From Rhodococcoides kyotonense (GTDB lineage Bacteria > Actinomycetota > Actinomycetes > Mycobacteriales > Mycobacteriaceae), in contig NZ_FZOW01000011.1 of assembly GCF_900188125.1 (NCBI RefSeq), positions 186,001 to 250,000 of the forward strand: DNA of 64,000 bases, given 5' to 3'. The translations under genes were made by a program, and so were the position numbers. A model generated the notes under the pieces. That model was given only the letters and a program-made list of their open reading frames with translations. It was not told the DNA's origin and searched no databases. Of the stretch, positions 8,905-17,641 are shown piece by piece (the first letter of the stretch is position 1; every line of letters starts with the position of its first letter).

Positions 8905-9055
8905 GAGGCAAGCCTTCCACGAGATGACTGTCTCGCACCGTCCACAGGGCCTGAACTGCGGCTTTCGCGGCACCGTCGTCGGCGCCGCTCGATACGACGC
9001 GCCAACACCGGACCCGGGTATGCGTTCGGTACTACGGGCAGTCATACTTCTCTCT

Positions 9056-9667
9056 GTGACGAGCGCTGTAGGGACTCAAGGATCGGCAATCACCCAACGC
9101 GTGCACTCGCTGAACCGCCCCAATATGGTCAGCGTCGGCACCATCGTGTGGCTGTCGAGCGAACTCATGTTCTTCGCTGGACTTTTTGCGATGTACTTCG
9201 TCGCAAGAGCGCAGGCGAACGGAAACTGGCCACCGGAGCCGACCGAACTCAACCTGGCATTGGCCGTACCGGTCACCGCTGTGTTGATCGCGTCGTCGTT
9301 CACCTGCCAGCTCGGCGTCTTCGCCGCCGAGCGCGGTGACGTCTTCGGCCTGCGCCGCTGGTACGTGATCACGCTGGCAATGGGCATCTTCTTCGTGGCC
9401 GGCCAGGGCTACGAGTACTACCACATGGTCCACGAGGGCACGACGCTGTCGTCGAGCGTGTACGGCTCGGTCTTCTACATCACGACCGGTTTCCACGGAC
9501 TTCACGTCATCGGTGGTCTCATCGCCTTCGTCTTCCTGATCACGCGAACGTTGGTCAGCAAGTTCACCCCTGCACAGGCAACGGCGGCCATCGTCGTGTC
9601 GTACTACTGGCACTTCGTCGACATCGTGTGGATCGCACTCTTCGCGACCATCTACTTCATTCGCTGA
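9056..9667 (+). CDS. ctaE: Cytochrome c oxidase (aa3) subunit III
   Basis: This integral membrane subunit of the terminal oxidase has five membrane spans and 203 residues, the length of its mycobacterial counterpart. Family landmarks are the [15 protein letters not shown] segment, FHGLHVIGG, and the C-terminal [14 protein letters not shown]. The GTG at 9056 ([14 protein letters not shown]) reproduces the family N-terminus; the frame opens much further upstream without support. It is followed by qcrC after 95 bases, so it is probably transcribed with the bc1 genes. In Actinobacteria these subunits form a bc1-aa3 supercomplex. Confidence 0.96.
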   Translation: MTSAVGTQGSAITQRVHSLNRPNMVSVGTIVWLSSELMFFAGLFAMYFVARAQANGNWPPEPTELNLALAVPVTAVLIASSFTCQLGVFAAERGDVFGLRRWYVITLAMGIFFVAGQGYEYYHMVHEGTTLSSSVYGSVFYITTGFHGLHVIGGLIAFVFLITRTLVSKFTPAQATAAIVVSYYWHFVDIVWIALFATIYFIR

Positions 9668-9762
9668 CGCGCATGAGCAGTACTTCAGTTTTCACTTCGC
9701 CAGCGGACGTTCGGTATCAGCCCCCGACGTTCAGTCCGTCCCGACACGACAAGGGATAGAAG

Positions 9763-10641
9763 ATGAGTTCATCTCCCCCAGCAGCACCCGGTGACAGCAC
9801 CAGTGGATCCGCATCGGCAGGATCCCCGGCGGCCGTGAAGAGCCGTCGCCAGCGCAAGGTACGCCGTCGCGTCACCGGCGCACTCGTCCTCATGATGGGA
9901 CTCATCAGCGCGGGGTTCCTCGCTTCTGCCCTGACCCCCAACGCACAGGTCGCCACGGCCGACCAGGACTCGGCTGCGCTGATTCGCGAGGGCAAGCAGT
10001 TGTACGACACTTCGTGCGTCACCTGCCACGGCGTCAACCTGCAGGGCGTGCAGGATCGCGGCCCGAGCTTGATCGGCGTCGGCGAGGCTGCCGTCTACTT
10101 CCAGGTCTCGTCGGGACGTATGCCTGCGGTGCGCAACGAAGCACAGATCATGCGTAAGCCACCGAAGTTCGACGACAAGCAGATCGACGCACTCGGCGCG
10201 TACATCCAGGCCAACGGCGGCGGACCGACCGTCGTCCGTGACAGCAACGGCGAGATCGCACAGTCCTCGCTCGCCAGCGGCGACATCGCACGCGGTAGCG
10301 AACTGTTCCGTCTCAACTGCGCCTCGTGCCACAACTTCACCGGTGAGGGTGGCGCACTGTCCTCCGGTAAGTTCGCTCCCCCGCTCGGACCTGCGAGTGA
10401 ACAGCAGATCTACGCGGCGATGCTCACCGGACCGCAGAACATGCCGAAATTCTCCGACCGTCAGCTGACGCAGGAGGAGAAGGTCGACATCATCTCTTAC
10501 GTGAAGTCCGCACAGGAGACCACCGCCCCCGGCGGATGGGGACTCGGCGGATTCGGACCCGGCACGGAAATGATCGCCATCTGGGTCATCGGAATCGGTG
10601 CCGTTGTCGGCGCAACACTCTGGATCGGAGCAAGGTCATGA
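9763..10641 (+). CDS. qcrC: Menaquinol-cytochrome c reductase, dihaem cytochrome c subunit
   Basis: The 292-residue subunit carries two haem c sites, CVTCH (85-89) and CASCH (186-190), replacing the soluble cytochrome c that Actinobacteria lack. A membrane anchor near residues 37-57 follows a basic stretch and a second span ends the protein ([17 protein letters not shown]). GGGATAGAAG precedes the ATG. The stop overlaps the qcrA start (ATGA), indicating translational coupling. It carries electrons from the bc1 core to the oxidase within the supercomplex. Confidence 0.96.
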   Translation: MSSSPPAAPGDSTSGSASAGSPAAVKSRRQRKVRRRVTGALVLMMGLISAGFLASALTPNAQVATADQDSAALIREGKQLYDTSCVTCHGVNLQGVQDRGPSLIGVGEAAVYFQVSSGRMPAVRNEAQIMRKPPKFDDKQIDALGAYIQANGGGPTVVRDSNGEIAQSSLASGDIARGSELFRLNCASCHNFTGEGGALSSGKFAPPLGPASEQQIYAAMLTGPQNMPKFSDRQLTQEEKVDIISYVKSAQETTAPGGWGLGGFGPGTEMIAIWVIGIGAVVGATLWIGARS

Positions 10642-11843
10642 GCGACGGTGAATCCCGGCGCACCGACAGCGGACACAACGACGACAGCAACAAGGTCGAC
10701 AAGGTGGACGTGAACAAGAAATACACCGACGAGGAACTCGCCGGAATGACGCGTGAACAGCTCGTCGAGCTGGGCACCAACCTCGACCATGTCGACGTTG
10801 CCTACCGTCGCGATCGCTGGGCAGTCAAGGGCACTCGCGCCGAGAAGCGCGCCGAGCGCAGTGTCGCCGCGTGGTTCACGCTGGCAGGCGTCTCTGCTGT
10901 CGCGTTCATCGCGATCTACCTGTTCTGGCCGTGGCAGTACGCGGGCATGGGCGAAGTGAACTACGGCGCCTACACCCTGTACACCCCGCTCATCGGTCTC
11001 ACGATGGGTCTCGCGATCCTCGGAGTCGGCGTCGGAGCCGTCCAGTTCACGAAGAAGTTCATTCCCGAAGAGGTCTCCATCCAGGACCGCCACGACGGCT
11101 CGTCCTCCGAGGTGGATCGCAGGACTGTCGTCGCCGAACTAGGTGACTCGTTCGAGACGTCGACCCTCGGCCGCCGCAAGGTCATCAAGCGGTCGCTGTT
11201 CTTCGGTGGTGGAGCGCTCGGAATCATGGCTCTCATGCCGCTCGGTGGTCTGATCAAGAACCCGTGGGCCGAAGGCGACAAGTCGCCGCTCTGGGTTTCG
11301 GGCTGGACTCCGCGCTACGCTGGGGAGACGATCTACCTTCGGCGCGACACCGGACGTCCCCACGACGTCGTCCTGGTGCGTCCCGAAGATATGGATGCCG
11401 GCGCCATGGAAACCGTGTTCCCCTTCCGCGAGGCAGATCGCGGCGACGATCACGCTCTGCTCATGTCTCTGCGTGGAATTCGCAACTCGGTCATGCTCAT
11501 CCGTCTACGCACGGAAGATGCAGAGAAGGCCATCAAGCGTAAGGGCCAGGAGAGCTTCAACTACGGCGACTACTTCGCCTACTCGAAGATCTGCACCCAC
11601 CTCGGTTGCCCCACCTCGCTGTTCGAGCAGCAGACCAACCGCATTCTGTGCCCGTGCCACCAGTCGCAGTTCAACGCCCTCGAATACGGCAAGCCGCTCT
11701 TCGGCCCCGCTGCTCGTGCGCTGCCGCAGCTGCCCATCACGGTCAACGAGGAAGGCTTCCTCGTTGCCAACGGTGACTTCATCGAAGCCCTCGGACCTGC
11801 CTTCTGGGAGCGCCCGAACCGCGAAGCGGAGAGTGAATCATGA
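10638..11843 (+). CDS. qcrA: Menaquinol-cytochrome c reductase, Rieske iron-sulfur subunit
   Basis: The 401-residue protein has an acidic N-terminus, three predicted membrane spans and a C-terminal Rieske domain. The [2Fe-2S] ligands are Cys319/His321 in CTHLGC and Cys338/His341 in CPCH, with Cys324 and Cys340 placed for the stabilising disulfide. The start at 10638 overlaps the qcrC stop (ATGA); an upstream in-frame opening lies inside qcrC and is rejected. Its stop in turn overlaps qcrB. The three-span N-terminus is characteristic of actinobacterial QcrA. Confidence 0.96.
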   Translation: MSDGESRRTDSGHNDDSNKVDKVDVNKKYTDEELAGMTREQLVELGTNLDHVDVAYRRDRWAVKGTRAEKRAERSVAAWFTLAGVSAVAFIAIYLFWPWQYAGMGEVNYGAYTLYTPLIGLTMGLAILGVGVGAVQFTKKFIPEEVSIQDRHDGSSSEVDRRTVVAELGDSFETSTLGRRKVIKRSLFFGGGALGIMALMPLGGLIKNPWAEGDKSPLWVSGWTPRYAGETIYLRRDTGRPHDVVLVRPEDMDAGAMETVFPFREADRGDDHALLMSLRGIRNSVMLIRLRTEDAEKAIKRKGQESFNYGDYFAYSKICTHLGCPTSLFEQQTNRILCPCHQSQFNALEYGKPLFGPAARALPQLPITVNEEGFLVANGDFIEALGPAFWERPNREAESES

Positions 11844-13582
11844 GTCCTTCACTGCAGACCCTCGCCGCCAAGCAGGCAGACGACGTCGACAGTCGCTACC
11901 ACTTGGCACCCGGCCTGCGTCGTCAGATCAACAAGGTCTTCCCGACGCACTGGTCGTTCCTTCTCGGTGAGATCGCGCTGTACAGCTTCATCATCCTGCT
12001 GATCTCGGGTGTCTTCCTGACGCTGTTCTTCGATCCGTCGCTCAGCGAGGTCGAGTACAACGGCATCTACGAGCCGCTGCGCGGCGTGACCATGTCTCGC
12101 GCGTATGCGACGACGCTGGACATCTCGTTCGAGGTCCGCGGCGGTCTGTTCATGCGACAGATTCACCACTGGGCAGCGTTGATGTTCGCCTGCTCGATCA
12201 TCGTGCACATGCTCCGGATCTTCTTCACCGGTGCGTTCCGACGTCCGCGTGAGGCCAACTGGGTCATCGGCTGCCTGCTGCTGATCCTGGCGATGTTCGA
12301 GGGCTTCTTCGGTTACTCGCTTCCCGACGACCTGCTGTCCGGCACCGGTCTTCGTGCCGCGTTCTCCGGCATCACGATGAGTGTCCCGGTCGTCGGAACC
12401 TGGCTGCACTGGTTGATCTTCGACGGCGACTTCCCCGGCACGATCATCATTCCGCGCCTGTACGTCGCACACGTTCTGTTGCTGCCTGCGATCATCCTCG
12501 CGCTGATCGCCGCCCACCTGGCGCTGGTCTGGTACCAGAAGCACACGCAGTTCCCCGGCCCCGGCCGTACGGAGACCAACGTCGTCGGCGTCCGAATCCT
12601 GCCCGTCTTCGCCGTCAAGTCCGGCGCATTCTTCGCCGTGACGTTCGGTGTGCTCGCGCTCATGGGTGGTCTCCTGCAGATCAACCCGGTGTGGAACCTC
12701 GGCCCGTACAACCCGGCCCAGGTCTCCGCAGGTTCACAGCCCGACTTCTACATGATGTGGACCGACGGTCTTGCTCGTCTGTGGCCTGCATGGGACATCT
12801 ACATCGCGAACCGATACACGATCCCCGCGGTGTTCGCTGTCGCGCTCATCATGGGTCTCGTCTTCACCGTCATGATCGCCTACCCGTGGATCGAGAAGCG
12901 TCTCACCGGCGACACCGCTCACCACAACCTGCTGCAGCGTCCGCGCGACGTTCCGGTCCGTACCGCGATCGGTGCAATGGTTCTGGCGTTCTACATCGTC
13001 GCCACACTGTCCTGCATCAACGACATCATCGCGTTCAAGCTCGACATCTCACTGAACGCAATGACGTGGATCGGTCGAATCGGAATCCTGATCCTGCCTC
13101 CGATCGCGTACTTCGTGGCCTACCGCTTCTGCATCGGCTTGCAGCGCAGTGACCGCCAGGTTCTCGATCACGGCATCGAGACCGGCATCATCAAGCGTCT
13201 GCCTCACGGTCAGTACGTCGAGGTTCACCAGCCGCTCGGCCCGGTCGACGACCACGGTCACCCGATCCCGCTCGAGTACCAGGGCGCTGCAGTTCCGAAG
13301 AAGATGAACAAGCTCGGATCCGCAGGCAAGCCCGGCTCGGGATCGATGTTCCGTCCGGACCCCGTCTCCGAGAGCAAAGCACTCGAAGAAGCCGCACACC
13401 ACGGCGAACTCGAGCAGCTGGCCATGCTCCGCGAGTACCAGGCCGGAGTACACGGCAACGGTGCCAGCAGCAACGGCAACGGACACGGCTCCAACGGCCA
13501 TGGTTCCAACGGCCATGGTTCGAACGGCAACGGCTCGCCCGATCACTCTCCTGCACGCAAGGAAAGCGAAAGCGAGCACTAA
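11840..13582 (+). CDS. qcrB: Menaquinol-cytochrome c reductase, cytochrome b subunit
   Basis: This is the quinol-oxidising membrane core of complex III, 580 residues. Two histidine pairs for the b haems are visible in [17 protein letters not shown] and in [20 protein letters not shown]. The PDDL segment ([10 protein letters not shown]) and the PEWY-region equivalent (SQPDFYMMW) mark the family. After about residue 430 comes a hydrophilic tail that ends in an Asn/Gly/Ser/His repeat (SNGHG units) not needed for the core. It starts at ATGA overlapping qcrA and is the last gene of the unit, followed by a strong hairpin. Confidence 0.96.
   Translation: MSPSLQTLAAKQADDVDSRYHLAPGLRRQINKVFPTHWSFLLGEIALYSFIILLISGVFLTLFFDPSLSEVEYNGIYEPLRGVTMSRAYATTLDISFEVRGGLFMRQIHHWAALMFACSIIVHMLRIFFTGAFRRPREANWVIGCLLLILAMFEGFFGYSLPDDLLSGTGLRAAFSGITMSVPVVGTWLHWLIFDGDFPGTIIIPRLYVAHVLLLPAIILALIAAHLALVWYQKHTQFPGPGRTETNVVGVRILPVFAVKSGAFFAVTFGVLALMGGLLQINPVWNLGPYNPAQVSAGSQPDFYMMWTDGLARLWPAWDIYIANRYTIPAVFAVALIMGLVFTVMIAYPWIEKRLTGDTAHHNLLQRPRDVPVRTAIGAMVLAFYIVATLSCINDIIAFKLDISLNAMTWIGRIGILILPPIAYFVAYRFCIGLQRSDRQVLDHGIETGIIKRLPHGQYVEVHQPLGPVDDHGHPIPLEYQGAAVPKKMNKLGSAGKPGSGSMFRPDPVSESKALEEAAHHGELEQLAMLREYQAGVHGNGASSNGNGHGSNGHGSNGHGSNGNGSPDHSPARKESESEH
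13445..13540 (+). repeat. Tandem 15-bp repeat encoding the Gly/Asn/His tail of QcrB
   Basis: Near-identical 15-base units (GGTTCCAACGGCCAT type) encode [19 protein letters not shown] at the end of QcrB. The units are in frame, so copy-number change by slippage would only lengthen or shorten a flexible cytoplasmic tail. Confidence 0.75.
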
Positions 13583-13595
13583 CCAGATCGAACTC

Positions 13596-13629
13596 GAAGG
13601 GGCGGCATCCATTCGGATGCCGCCCCTTC
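13596..13629 (+). terminator. Terminator of the ctaE-qcrCAB unit
   Basis: A perfect 15-bp stem (GAAGGGGCGGCATCC with its complement) closes an ATTC tetraloop 13 bases after the qcrB stop and is followed by GTGTTTCTC. Confidence 0.85.
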
Positions 13630-13779
13630 GTGTTTCTCGCTCAGTGGGCCCCGTGGATCTCACGGTGTGCGACGGTGGCTTCCGCGACACCACTCCCCTC
13701 CCCCAGTCACGCTCCCACCCGTCGACAGCACTGTGATGCCAACTGCGCCGTAATTCGAACAGCGCGTTGGCGCTGGACG

Positions 13780-13830
13780 CACGAACGAGCCCTGCATCGG
13801 TCGGCTCGTCCGATGCAGGGCTCGTTCGTG
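13780..13830 (-). terminator. Perfect 21-bp inverted repeat between convergent genes
   Basis: CACGAACGAGCCCTGCATCGG at 13780-13800 is exactly complementary to 13810-13830 around a 9-base loop. It lies about 90 bases beyond the stop of the HNH gene and probably ends its transcript, although it could act in both directions. Confidence 0.75.
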
Positions 13831-13875
13831 TAGTTGTCGATCAGCTGCAAGCGGTCATGCCGAGCAACTCTGTCC

Positions 13876-13935
13876 TGTAGGCCTGGTTCCCGTCGGCCTG
13901 GTTCCGGTGTGCCTGATTCCTATGGGCCGGTTCTA
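13876..13935. repeat. Four degenerate 15-bp direct repeats across the HNH gene stop codon
   Basis: Units of five variable bases plus GCCTGGTTCC (or close variants) occur four times in register at 13876, 13891, 13906 and 13921. The HNH gene stop at 13920-13922 lies inside the array. The neighbouring minus-strand frame reads through it as HRNQA-type peptide repeats, so a frame change near the 3' end is possible. Confidence 0.6.
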
Positions 13936-15551
13936 CTTCGGGCACTCGGGCTGCTTCGGGGGCTGCGATTGGACGGCACGGGTCGTCGGAACGGATCGAC
14001 GCTCGCGGGTGGGATGAACTCGGGGTGCCTGTCGGTGCCCATGACCACTTCCCAGTCCGAGTGGTGCAGCATTCGGTGGTGGTGACCGCACAGCAACACG
14101 AGGTTGTCGAGATCGGTTGCGCCACCGTCGATCCAATGCTTGATGTGGTGGGCATGCGTCCACGCCGGGGGCTGTGTGCATCCCGGGAACGCACACCCGT
14201 GATCGCGGGCGACCAATGCTCGACGCTGTTTTCGCGTCGCCGTCCGTTCGGTATTTCCGAGATTCAACGGCACGCGATTCTCGTCGAGAAACATCGGGGT
14301 GAGGATGCAATCGCACGACAGCCTGCGTGCGGTCGTGACGGTGACCGGCCCGGTCCACGGAACCCAGCCCACACCGGCGTCGGCGATCAGGTCGCGGTAG
14401 AAGGACGTGTCCCGCACTCGTTCGTTCGGCGCTTCCGACCCACTGCTGGCACCCATCTGCTCACCCCAGGCCGCCCAGTGATCGGCTTCGGTCCACGTAT
14501 CGCCGAGAGACCACAGCTTCGCCTGGAGAGCCTCGGATCGAGTGGGGTCCCAGCCGCCCGTGATGTCCCAATCGGCGGGAGCATCACGGCCTGTCAGCGA
14601 CGCGATCGCCTCCTCGGCGAGTAGCCGGTGCAGTGCGTTGTCCCAGGACGAGTTCCAGCAGTGCTCGTCGCCGGACCGCTCGTCGTCGCTGCCGCGTGTT
14701 TCGTCGTCTCGAGTTTCGTGGTTGCGGGTGCGGTGGATATCGGCGAGATGATCGGCGCGGATGTGCAGATTGATGTGCGGCTTCTCGCCGCCTTCGGACG
14801 GTCCGTTACCTGCTGCCAGATAGCGTTCGACGAGTTCGGTGAACCCATCGGCGCGGCGTTTCGCCGGCGTGCGCGGGTCCGGGGTGCCGTCTTGCGCCGG
14901 AACAGGTTTCGACAACGCGGATAATGCTGTGAGGAACTGCTCTCCGGTCGCAGCGTCGAGGTCCGCTTTGACGGCGACTCGGCCGTTCATCGTGGTCGAG
15001 GCGTGCAGGGTGTTGCGGTCGAGGTCTTCCGACGGCGGCGGGTCGTCGGAGTCGAAGATGTGCTCGAGCGTCTTGATGCCGGCCCTGACGACGTCACGGT
15101 TGGCGCGGGGACCCGTCGCGGCGGCGATCAGGGCGGCGAGTGCCGGTTCCATCGCCTCGTCGGGCATCTTCGCCGGAGGCTCCTCGCAGAAACCGAGGAG
15201 CATCACCGCGAGGTCGATGGGCATCGATCCGGTGTCGAACGCGTCGGACACCTGCTTGTGGTTCTTCAGTCCGCGGGCGAGGGCCAGGATGCGCCCGGCT
15301 GCGGTGTTGTCGAGCAACGTCGACGCCACCAGCCACGGCCGAACGTTCTTGAACCCGAGTACTTCGGCGGGGACTCGATCGTCGATCGCGCGCACCAGAC
15401 GGATACGTTCGATCTCCAAGTCCTGGATCCGCTGCGACAACGCCACCGCATCCTGCAGTAGCTCCTTCTCGGATCTGCGCCACGACTCGTCCGACGAATC
15501 ACCGGCAGAACCGCCAGTATTCGCGTCGATCATGTCAGCATCCCCGCCCAT
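13920..15551 (-). CDS. DUF222 (13E12-repeat type) HNH endonuclease
   Basis: The 543-residue protein has an N-terminal DUF222 region (about 30-330) and a C-terminal HNH nuclease domain. The nuclease core shows CAFPGC, then HAHHIKHWIDGG, then NLVLLCGHHHRMLH, with zinc-binding cysteines and the HNH histidines and asparagine intact. This is the 13E12 family, multicopy in mycobacteria and Rhodococcus, whose substrate is not known. A perfect LexA box lies 13 bases upstream of the start. Two other in-frame starts are possible (ATG at 15533). It interrupts the order qcrB - ctaF seen in mycobacteria and may be a recent arrival. The C-terminal ~25 residues are low-complexity. Confidence 0.88.
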   Translation of the reverse strand: MGGDADMIDANTGGSAGDSSDESWRRSEKELLQDAVALSQRIQDLEIERIRLVRAIDDRVPAEVLGFKNVRPWLVASTLLDNTAAGRILALARGLKNHKQVSDAFDTGSMPIDLAVMLLGFCEEPPAKMPDEAMEPALAALIAAATGPRANRDVVRAGIKTLEHIFDSDDPPPSEDLDRNTLHASTTMNGRVAVKADLDAATGEQFLTALSALSKPVPAQDGTPDPRTPAKRRADGFTELVERYLAAGNGPSEGGEKPHINLHIRADHLADIHRTRNHETRDDETRGSDDERSGDEHCWNSSWDNALHRLLAEEAIASLTGRDAPADWDITGGWDPTRSEALQAKLWSLGDTWTEADHWAAWGEQMGASSGSEAPNERVRDTSFYRDLIADAGVGWVPWTGPVTVTTARRLSCDCILTPMFLDENRVPLNLGNTERTATRKQRRALVARDHGCAFPGCTQPPAWTHAHHIKHWIDGGATDLDNLVLLCGHHHRMLHHSDWEVVMGTDRHPEFIPPASVDPFRRPVPSNRSPRSSPSARSRTGP

Positions 15552-15563
15552 GCGCCAATTTTA

Positions 15564-15579
15564 TCGAACATACGTTCGA
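15564..15579. promoter_or_regulatory. LexA-binding SOS box
   Basis: TCGAACATACGTTCGA is a perfect match to the mycobacterial/actinobacterial SOS box TCGAAC-N4-GTTCGA. It lies between the divergent HNH endonuclease gene (start at 15551) and the DUF1737 gene (start at 15631). LexA bound here should repress the HNH gene and possibly both until DNA damage. Confidence 0.88.
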
Positions 15580-15618
15580 ACCACAACCTTAGCGTCGCAT
15601 CGTAGCTACAGGGATCGA

Positions 15619-15624
15619 TAAGGT
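15619..15624 (+). promoter_or_regulatory. Probable leaderless -10 element of the DUF1737 gene
   Basis: TAAGGT, then six bases, then the ATG at 15631, with no Shine-Dalgarno. The SOS box lies about 40 bases upstream of this element. Confidence 0.4.
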
Positions 15625-15630
15625 CGAGCC

Positions 15631-15801
15631 ATGAGCGACACCGAACGGCTGCGTTATCGCCTTCTTACCGGCCCCGACGACGCAGATTTCTGCCGTCGGG
15701 TGTCCGCGGCACTCGACGACGGTTATGTGCTGCACGGCGCACCGGCCGCCACATTCGACGGCGAGCGGGTCATCGTGGCGCAAGCGATCGTTCTCCCCTA
15801 A
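15631..15801 (+). CDS. DUF1737 domain protein
   Basis: This 56-residue protein (MSDTERLRYRLLTGPDDADFC, then VSAALDDGYVLHGAP) is a single DUF1737 domain. Family hallmarks are the Y-x-LLTG strand, the helix FCRRVSAAL and the GYxLxGxP turn. Function is unknown. It is divergent from the HNH gene and shares the 79-base intergenic region that carries the SOS box. It ends 44 bases before a terminator hairpin that belongs to the opposing ctaF. Confidence 0.85.
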   Translation: MSDTERLRYRLLTGPDDADFCRRVSAALDDGYVLHGAPAATFDGERVIVAQAIVLP

Positions 15802-15844
15802 GAAAGCCACTCCAGCAGCAGGATTCACCCATATAAGCCGAAAA

Positions 15845-15888
15845 CGCCTCGAGTGTCGATCCTGCAACCAGGATCGACACTCGAGGCG
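15845..15888 (-). terminator. Intrinsic terminator of ctaC-ctaF
   Basis: A perfect 20-bp stem with CAAC loop is followed on the minus strand by UUUU (AAAA at 15841-15844 on the plus strand), 17 bases after the ctaF stop. It also blocks read-through from the convergent DUF1737 gene. Confidence 0.88.
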
Positions 15889-15904
15889 TGAATGTAGCGT
15901 TGTA

Positions 15905-16321
15905 TCAGTGCTTCTCGGGTCCGACGTGGTACTCGAACACCAGGCCTGCGGCTGCCGACAGCACCAGCACGACGCCGAAGGCGATGAGCCACCACAGGAA
16001 GAACGCGAAGCCGATTGCCGTGACCGAGGCCGCGGCGGCGAGCACGATCGGCCAGAAGCTGCCCGGGCTGAAGAAGCCCAGGTCGCCCGCGCCGTCGCTG
16101 ATCTCGGCGTCGTCGAAGTCCTCGGGACGAGTGTCGAGACGGCGGGCGACGAATCGGAAGTACGTGCCGATGATCAGCGTCAGGCCGACCGACAGCGCGA
16201 TGGCCGTGACACCGGCCCACTCGACACCGGTACGCGAGAAACCGGTGAACAGGGCGTACACGATCCCGACCAGAAGAAAGAAGACAGTCAGGATCTCGAA
16301 GATCTTGGCTTCGATTTTCAT
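15905..16321 (-). CDS. ctaF: Cytochrome c oxidase subunit IV (actinobacterial type)
   Basis: The 138-residue membrane protein has four predicted spans ([68 protein letters not shown]). It matches CtaF, the small fourth subunit of the actinobacterial aa3 oxidase. It follows ctaC by 18 bases in the same operon. There is an acidic cytoplasmic loop [16 protein letters not shown] between spans two and three. Confidence 0.94.
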   Translation of the reverse strand: MKIEAKIFEILTVFFLLVGIVYALFTGFSRTGVEWAGVTAIALSVGLTLIIGTYFRFVARRLDTRPEDFDDAEISDGAGDLGFFSPGSFWPIVLAAAASVTAIGFAFFLWWLIAFGVVLVLSAAAGLVFEYHVGPEKH

Positions 16322-16339
16322 ATCAGCATTCTCTCTTGG

Positions 16340-17410
16340 TCAGTTGCCTTCGGCGACGGATTCGGACTTCACGGTGCGGTCCGTGTTGAACGGCGTGGTG
16401 CTTGTCGCGATCGGAGACTGGCCGATGGCTTCCAGTGCCTGTGCGTTGGTCAACGCCTCGCCACCTTCCGACAGCGGCTTGCGCAGGTCGATGTATTCCT
16501 GGAAGTCCGCCGGGGACACAGCGCGAACCTCGAAGTTCATCATCGCGTGGAACGTGCCGCACATTTCGGTGCAGCGGCCCACGAATGCGCCTTCGCGTTC
16601 GATCTCGGAGATCTGGAAGACGTTGTCCGAGTGGTTTTCCTTCGGGTTCGGCAGCACGTCGCGCTTGAACAGGAACTCGGGGACCCAGAAGCCGTGGATG
16701 ACGTCCGAGGATGCGAGAACGAACTCGATGCGCTTACCGGTCGGCAGAACCAAAACGGGGATTTCCTCGCTGGTACCGACGGTCTCGATCTTGTTGTAGT
16801 TCAGGTAGGACAGGTCCTGGGGGCTCGCGCCGTGGATCGCTCCCGGTACGAACTCACCGTCTTCGCTGCCTTCGGCGCCCTCACCCGGAGTGGCTGCGGC
16901 CTCCGAGGCTGCCTGCTCTTCGAGGTCGATGCCGTCGTACTTGGCTTCGCCGTCCTTGAGGTCGACGCTCTGGTAGCCGAACTTCCAGTTCCACTGGTAC
17001 GCCGTGACATCGACAGTCACGTCGGGATCAGGAGTCTTCTCGTCGACGTAGTTCTGCACGACGACCGTGAAGTAGAACAGAACTGCGATGATCACGAACG
17101 GTACTGCCGTGTACGCGAGTTCGAGGGGCACGTTGTATGCCGTCTGCCGCGGGAACTCGGGTGAGTCCTTCTTCTTACGGTGGAAGATGACCACCCAGAA
17201 GATCAGAGCCCACACGATGATGCCCATGATCAGGGCTGCCACCACGGACCACGTCCACAATTCGCGAATCGACTTACCCTGGGGCGTGACACCCACCGGG
17301 AATCCGAAGCGCAGGACATCGTTGTCGATGGAACAGCCCGACAACAGCAACGCGGCAACGCCGAGAAATGCTGTCAGCCCAGCTCGCCGAAGGATCCGAC
17401 TCTGCGCCAC
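16340..17410 (-). CDS. ctaC: Cytochrome c oxidase subunit II
   Basis: This lipoprotein carries the CuA centre. A lipobox LLLSGC is followed by two membrane spans ([19 protein letters not shown] and [18 protein letters not shown]) and the extracytoplasmic cupredoxin domain. The CuA ligands sit in [12 protein letters not shown]: Cys280, Cys284, His288 and Met291, with the earlier His in DVIHGFW. GTG codons occur at 17437, 17416 and 17410; the last is chosen because AGGAAG lies 8 bases upstream and gives a compact signal ([11 protein letters not shown]). An acidic low-complexity insertion ([20 protein letters not shown]) lies in the cupredoxin domain. The partner subunit I is not in this window. 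Confidence 0.94.
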   Translation of the reverse strand: MAQSRILRRAGLTAFLGVAALLLSGCSIDNDVLRFGFPVGVTPQGKSIRELWTWSVVAALIMGIIVWALIFWVVIFHRKKKDSPEFPRQTAYNVPLELAYTAVPFVIIAVLFYFTVVVQNYVDEKTPDPDVTVDVTAYQWNWKFGYQSVDLKDGEAKYDGIDLEEQAASEAAATPGEGAEGSEDGEFVPGAIHGASPQDLSYLNYNKIETVGTSEEIPVLVLPTGKRIEFVLASSDVIHGFWVPEFLFKRDVLPNPKENHSDNVFQISEIEREGAFVGRCTEMCGTFHAMMNFEVRAVSPADFQEYIDLRKPLSEGGEALTNAQALEAIGQSPIATSTTPFNTDRTVKSESVAEGN

Positions 17411-17641
17411 GTTCACGCCTTCCTGATCGATCACCACTGAAGAATAAGGGCGCCCACATGCAGATGCCCTATGTACTACGCAGCGTAGACCAAAGGGGCG
17501 GCAAGGCCACTGTCGGGTCGTTACCTTGCGCGCGCCGTGTCTGCGGCATACTCGAACCCCGACGCCGCGACCGACGAGTAGATCAAGGCACCGGGCGCGG
17601 CGGAACCCTTTTCCGATCTACGAAACGAGGTAGTGGACGCT

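Larger units (their letters stand above)
13583..13919. other. Convergent intergenic region, hairpins only
   Basis: The 337 bases between qcrB and the HNH gene hold two strong hairpins, 13596-13629 and 13780-13830, and the start of a degenerate repeat. No gene with a plausible start or family resemblance is visible on either strand. Confidence 0.6.
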
